Part shown: one piece after another, positions 12,755 through 13,735 of the stretch
How the letters are laid out: each line of letters starts with the position of its first letter
Position numbering within the stretch: position 1 is the stretch's first letter
Source of the DNA: CAZBWP01 sp964630265
Lineage (GTDB): Bacteria; Pseudomonadota; Alphaproteobacteria; Rhodospirillales; Defluviicoccaceae
NCBI GenBank assembly: GCA_964630265.1
Contig: CAZVRW010000078.1
Coordinates: forward strand, 1 to 13,735
Reading direction: 5' to 3'
Length of the DNA stretch: 13,735 nt
Notes under the pieces: model-generated
Seen by the model: the letters and a program-made list of their open reading frames with translations, nothing else
What the model was told of the DNA's origin: nothing
Database searches by the model: none
Made by a program: the position numbers and the translations under genes

Positions 12755-13600
12755 TTATTGGCCGTCCCACGCGGTCTTCGTGGCCGCGTCCTTCATCTTG
12801 AGGCGGTTGGCGTCGGTTGCCGGTGGCTCGCTTTCACCGAAGATCGCCGCCATCCAGTGGCCGTCGGTCGGGTTCGGGAACACGATGTATTTCGAGCCGA
12901 AGAGATCCCGGTCGGCTTCCATCGCCGCGATGCGCCCGTCGACGTCGCCCTTGAGGTAGTACTTTCGGCGAAAGTCGTTGAGGTTGTCGCCGAGGAAGAC
13001 GACGACATCAAAATTTTCCATGATCTCGTCCTGCTTCTTCTCCTTATTGGACGTGTCGCGCAGCACGGTGAGGTGATCGTCGTCGGCGAACGGGTAGCCG
13101 AGATGCTTGAGGTGGCCCATGGCGTACTCGTAGGTCTTCTCACCCTGCTCGCGGCTGGTGACGTAGAAGACCGCGACGTCGTTCTCGGCGCAGAAGTCGA
13201 GGAACGCCTTGGCCCCCGGCGCGGCGACCACGCCGTTCGTCGGAATCCAGCGATCCCAGATCGGATCGTCGAAATAGTCGATGGTGTTGGCGATCAGGTA
13301 CCCCCAGTACTCCAGCGGCTGAAGGATCGTGTCGTCCATGTCGGTGACCACGGCGAGCGGCTTGTCGCCGTCCTTGCGGTTGGCGATCGCCGCCTCGACA
13401 TGCATGCGGGCGATGTTGAAACCCTGGTGATAGAGGGCCCGGTATTCCGCCGCCGTCTGCTTCCAGGCGACGGCATGGAGCAGCGCGTTGTCGACGCCGT
13501 CGCCCGAAGGACCGCGCGTGTTGGCATCCTGGGCATGGGCGCCGGCCATGAGCGTCAGCGATACGGCCGATGCGGCCAAGAGCTTCTGTGTGGTTCTCAT
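12755..13600 (-). CDS. Secreted class C acid phosphatase / e(P4)-type 5'-nucleotidase
   Basis: The start at the complement of 13600 is preceded by GGAGAAAC. The 281-residue protein has a Sec signal (MRTTQKLLAASAVSLTLMAGAHA, cleavage AHA|QD), and no lipobox Cys, so it is a soluble periplasmic or secreted form rather than a lipoprotein like Haemophilus e(P4). HAD-superfamily class IIIB motifs are in order: VVTDMDDTIL with nucleophile Asp87 and acid Asp89, YVTSREQ (146-152, motif II Thr148/Ser149), a Lys cluster at 187-189, and LGDNLNDF (203-210) with metal-binding Asp205/Asp209. The WGYLI and AEYRALYHQGFNIA segments are typical of the family. It removes phosphate from nucleotides or other monoesters outside the cytoplasm, aiding phosphate or nucleoside uptake. 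Length is close to family norm. Confidence 0.92.
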   Translation of the reverse strand: MRTTQKLLAASAVSLTLMAGAHAQDANTRGPSGDGVDNALLHAVAWKQTAAEYRALYHQGFNIARMHVEAAIANRKDGDKPLAVVTDMDDTILQPLEYWGYLIANTIDYFDDPIWDRWIPTNGVVAAPGAKAFLDFCAENDVAVFYVTSREQGEKTYEYAMGHLKHLGYPFADDDHLTVLRDTSNKEKKQDEIMENFDVVVFLGDNLNDFRRKYYLKGDVDGRIAAMEADRDLFGSKYIVFPNPTDGHWMAAIFGESEPPATDANRLKMKDAATKTAWDGQ

Positions 13601-13618
13601 CGTGTTTCTCCGGTGTGT

Positions 13619-13667
13619 GGGATCGCCGCGGGCCGGCGGTTGTGCGGGATCGCCGCCGGCCGGCGGT
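13619..13667. repeat. Two-copy direct repeat upstream of the acid phosphatase
   Basis: Two 22-bp copies (13619-13640 and 13646-13667) beginning GGGATCGCCG and ending GGCCGGCGGT differ at one base and are spaced at 27 bp. They lie 19-67 bp upstream of the phosphatase start, where a regulator could bind, but they may be simple intergenic duplication. Confidence 0.6.
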
Positions 13668-13702
13668 CGAGGCTTTCTAGCGGCGGGACGTTACACCGTC
13701 GT

Positions 13703-13725
13703 GACACGCCAACCCGGTTGGTGTC
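13703..13725. repeat. Imperfect inverted repeat near the right edge
   Basis: CCAAC (13709-13713) pairs with GTTGG (13717-13721) around CCG, and GACA (13703-13706) pairs with TGTC (13722-13725) with a 2-nt bulge. It could be an operator or terminator for a gene off the right edge; no T-tract follows within the window. Confidence 0.4.
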
Positions 13726-13735
13726 CCGAGACGTG

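Overview
The window is high-GC DNA with long overlapping open frames, short intergenic gaps and Shine-Dalgarno-led ATG/GTG starts. Protein content (DUF599 protein, glycine-zipper lipoprotein, paaI-paaK pair, e(P4)-type phosphatase) points to a Gram-negative proteobacterium. I infer an alphaproteobacterium, perhaps Rhodospirillales-like, but there is no rRNA or marker gene to prove it. No tRNA, rRNA, CRISPR array, transposase or phage module was seen.

Region A (left edge to 5046, + strand) is the most interesting part: six tightly packed genes read as one operon. They are: a 5'-truncated membrane protein with a low-complexity cytoplasmic part, one membrane helix and a periplasmic parallel beta-helix; a degenerate FHA protein; a MotA/TolQ/ExbB-type proton-channel protein; a membrane-anchored VWA protein; a canonical FHA protein; and a second membrane-anchored VWA protein. 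Both VWA proteins have one N-terminal helix carrying an early Asp, like the TolR/ExbD/MotB partner subunits of ion-driven motors, then an Ala-rich presumed coiled coil, then the VWA domain. I infer an ion-driven stator-like complex whose periplasmic heads are VWA domains, with FHA proteins suggesting phospho-signalling. A kinase or phosphatase may lie off the left edge. I do not recognise this as a named system.

Region B (5047-6536, +) holds a Gly-zipper outer-membrane lipoprotein and a four-helix DUF599 membrane protein. Region C (6569-8878) is a divergent pair: an endonuclease/exonuclease/phosphatase-fold protein (-) and a secreted serine dienelactone-hydrolase-like enzyme (+).

Region D (8882-9943) holds small unrecognised genes: an 81-aa protein on the minus strand, then a 69-aa gene on the plus strand overlapping (ATGA) a small membrane-protein gene. 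The latter's frame is cut by one TAA and continues unbroken to a C-terminal membrane helix. Region E (9951-11764, -) is paaI-paaK, for phenylacetyl-CoA formation and CoA-thioester salvage.

Region F (11765-13735) contains a 420-bp non-coding stretch of palindromic intergenic repeats, a small exported protein with an 'MDGVTAG' motif bracketed by two similar 76-bp repeat copies, a strong hairpin, and a leftward secreted class C acid phosphatase with short repeats upstream of it.
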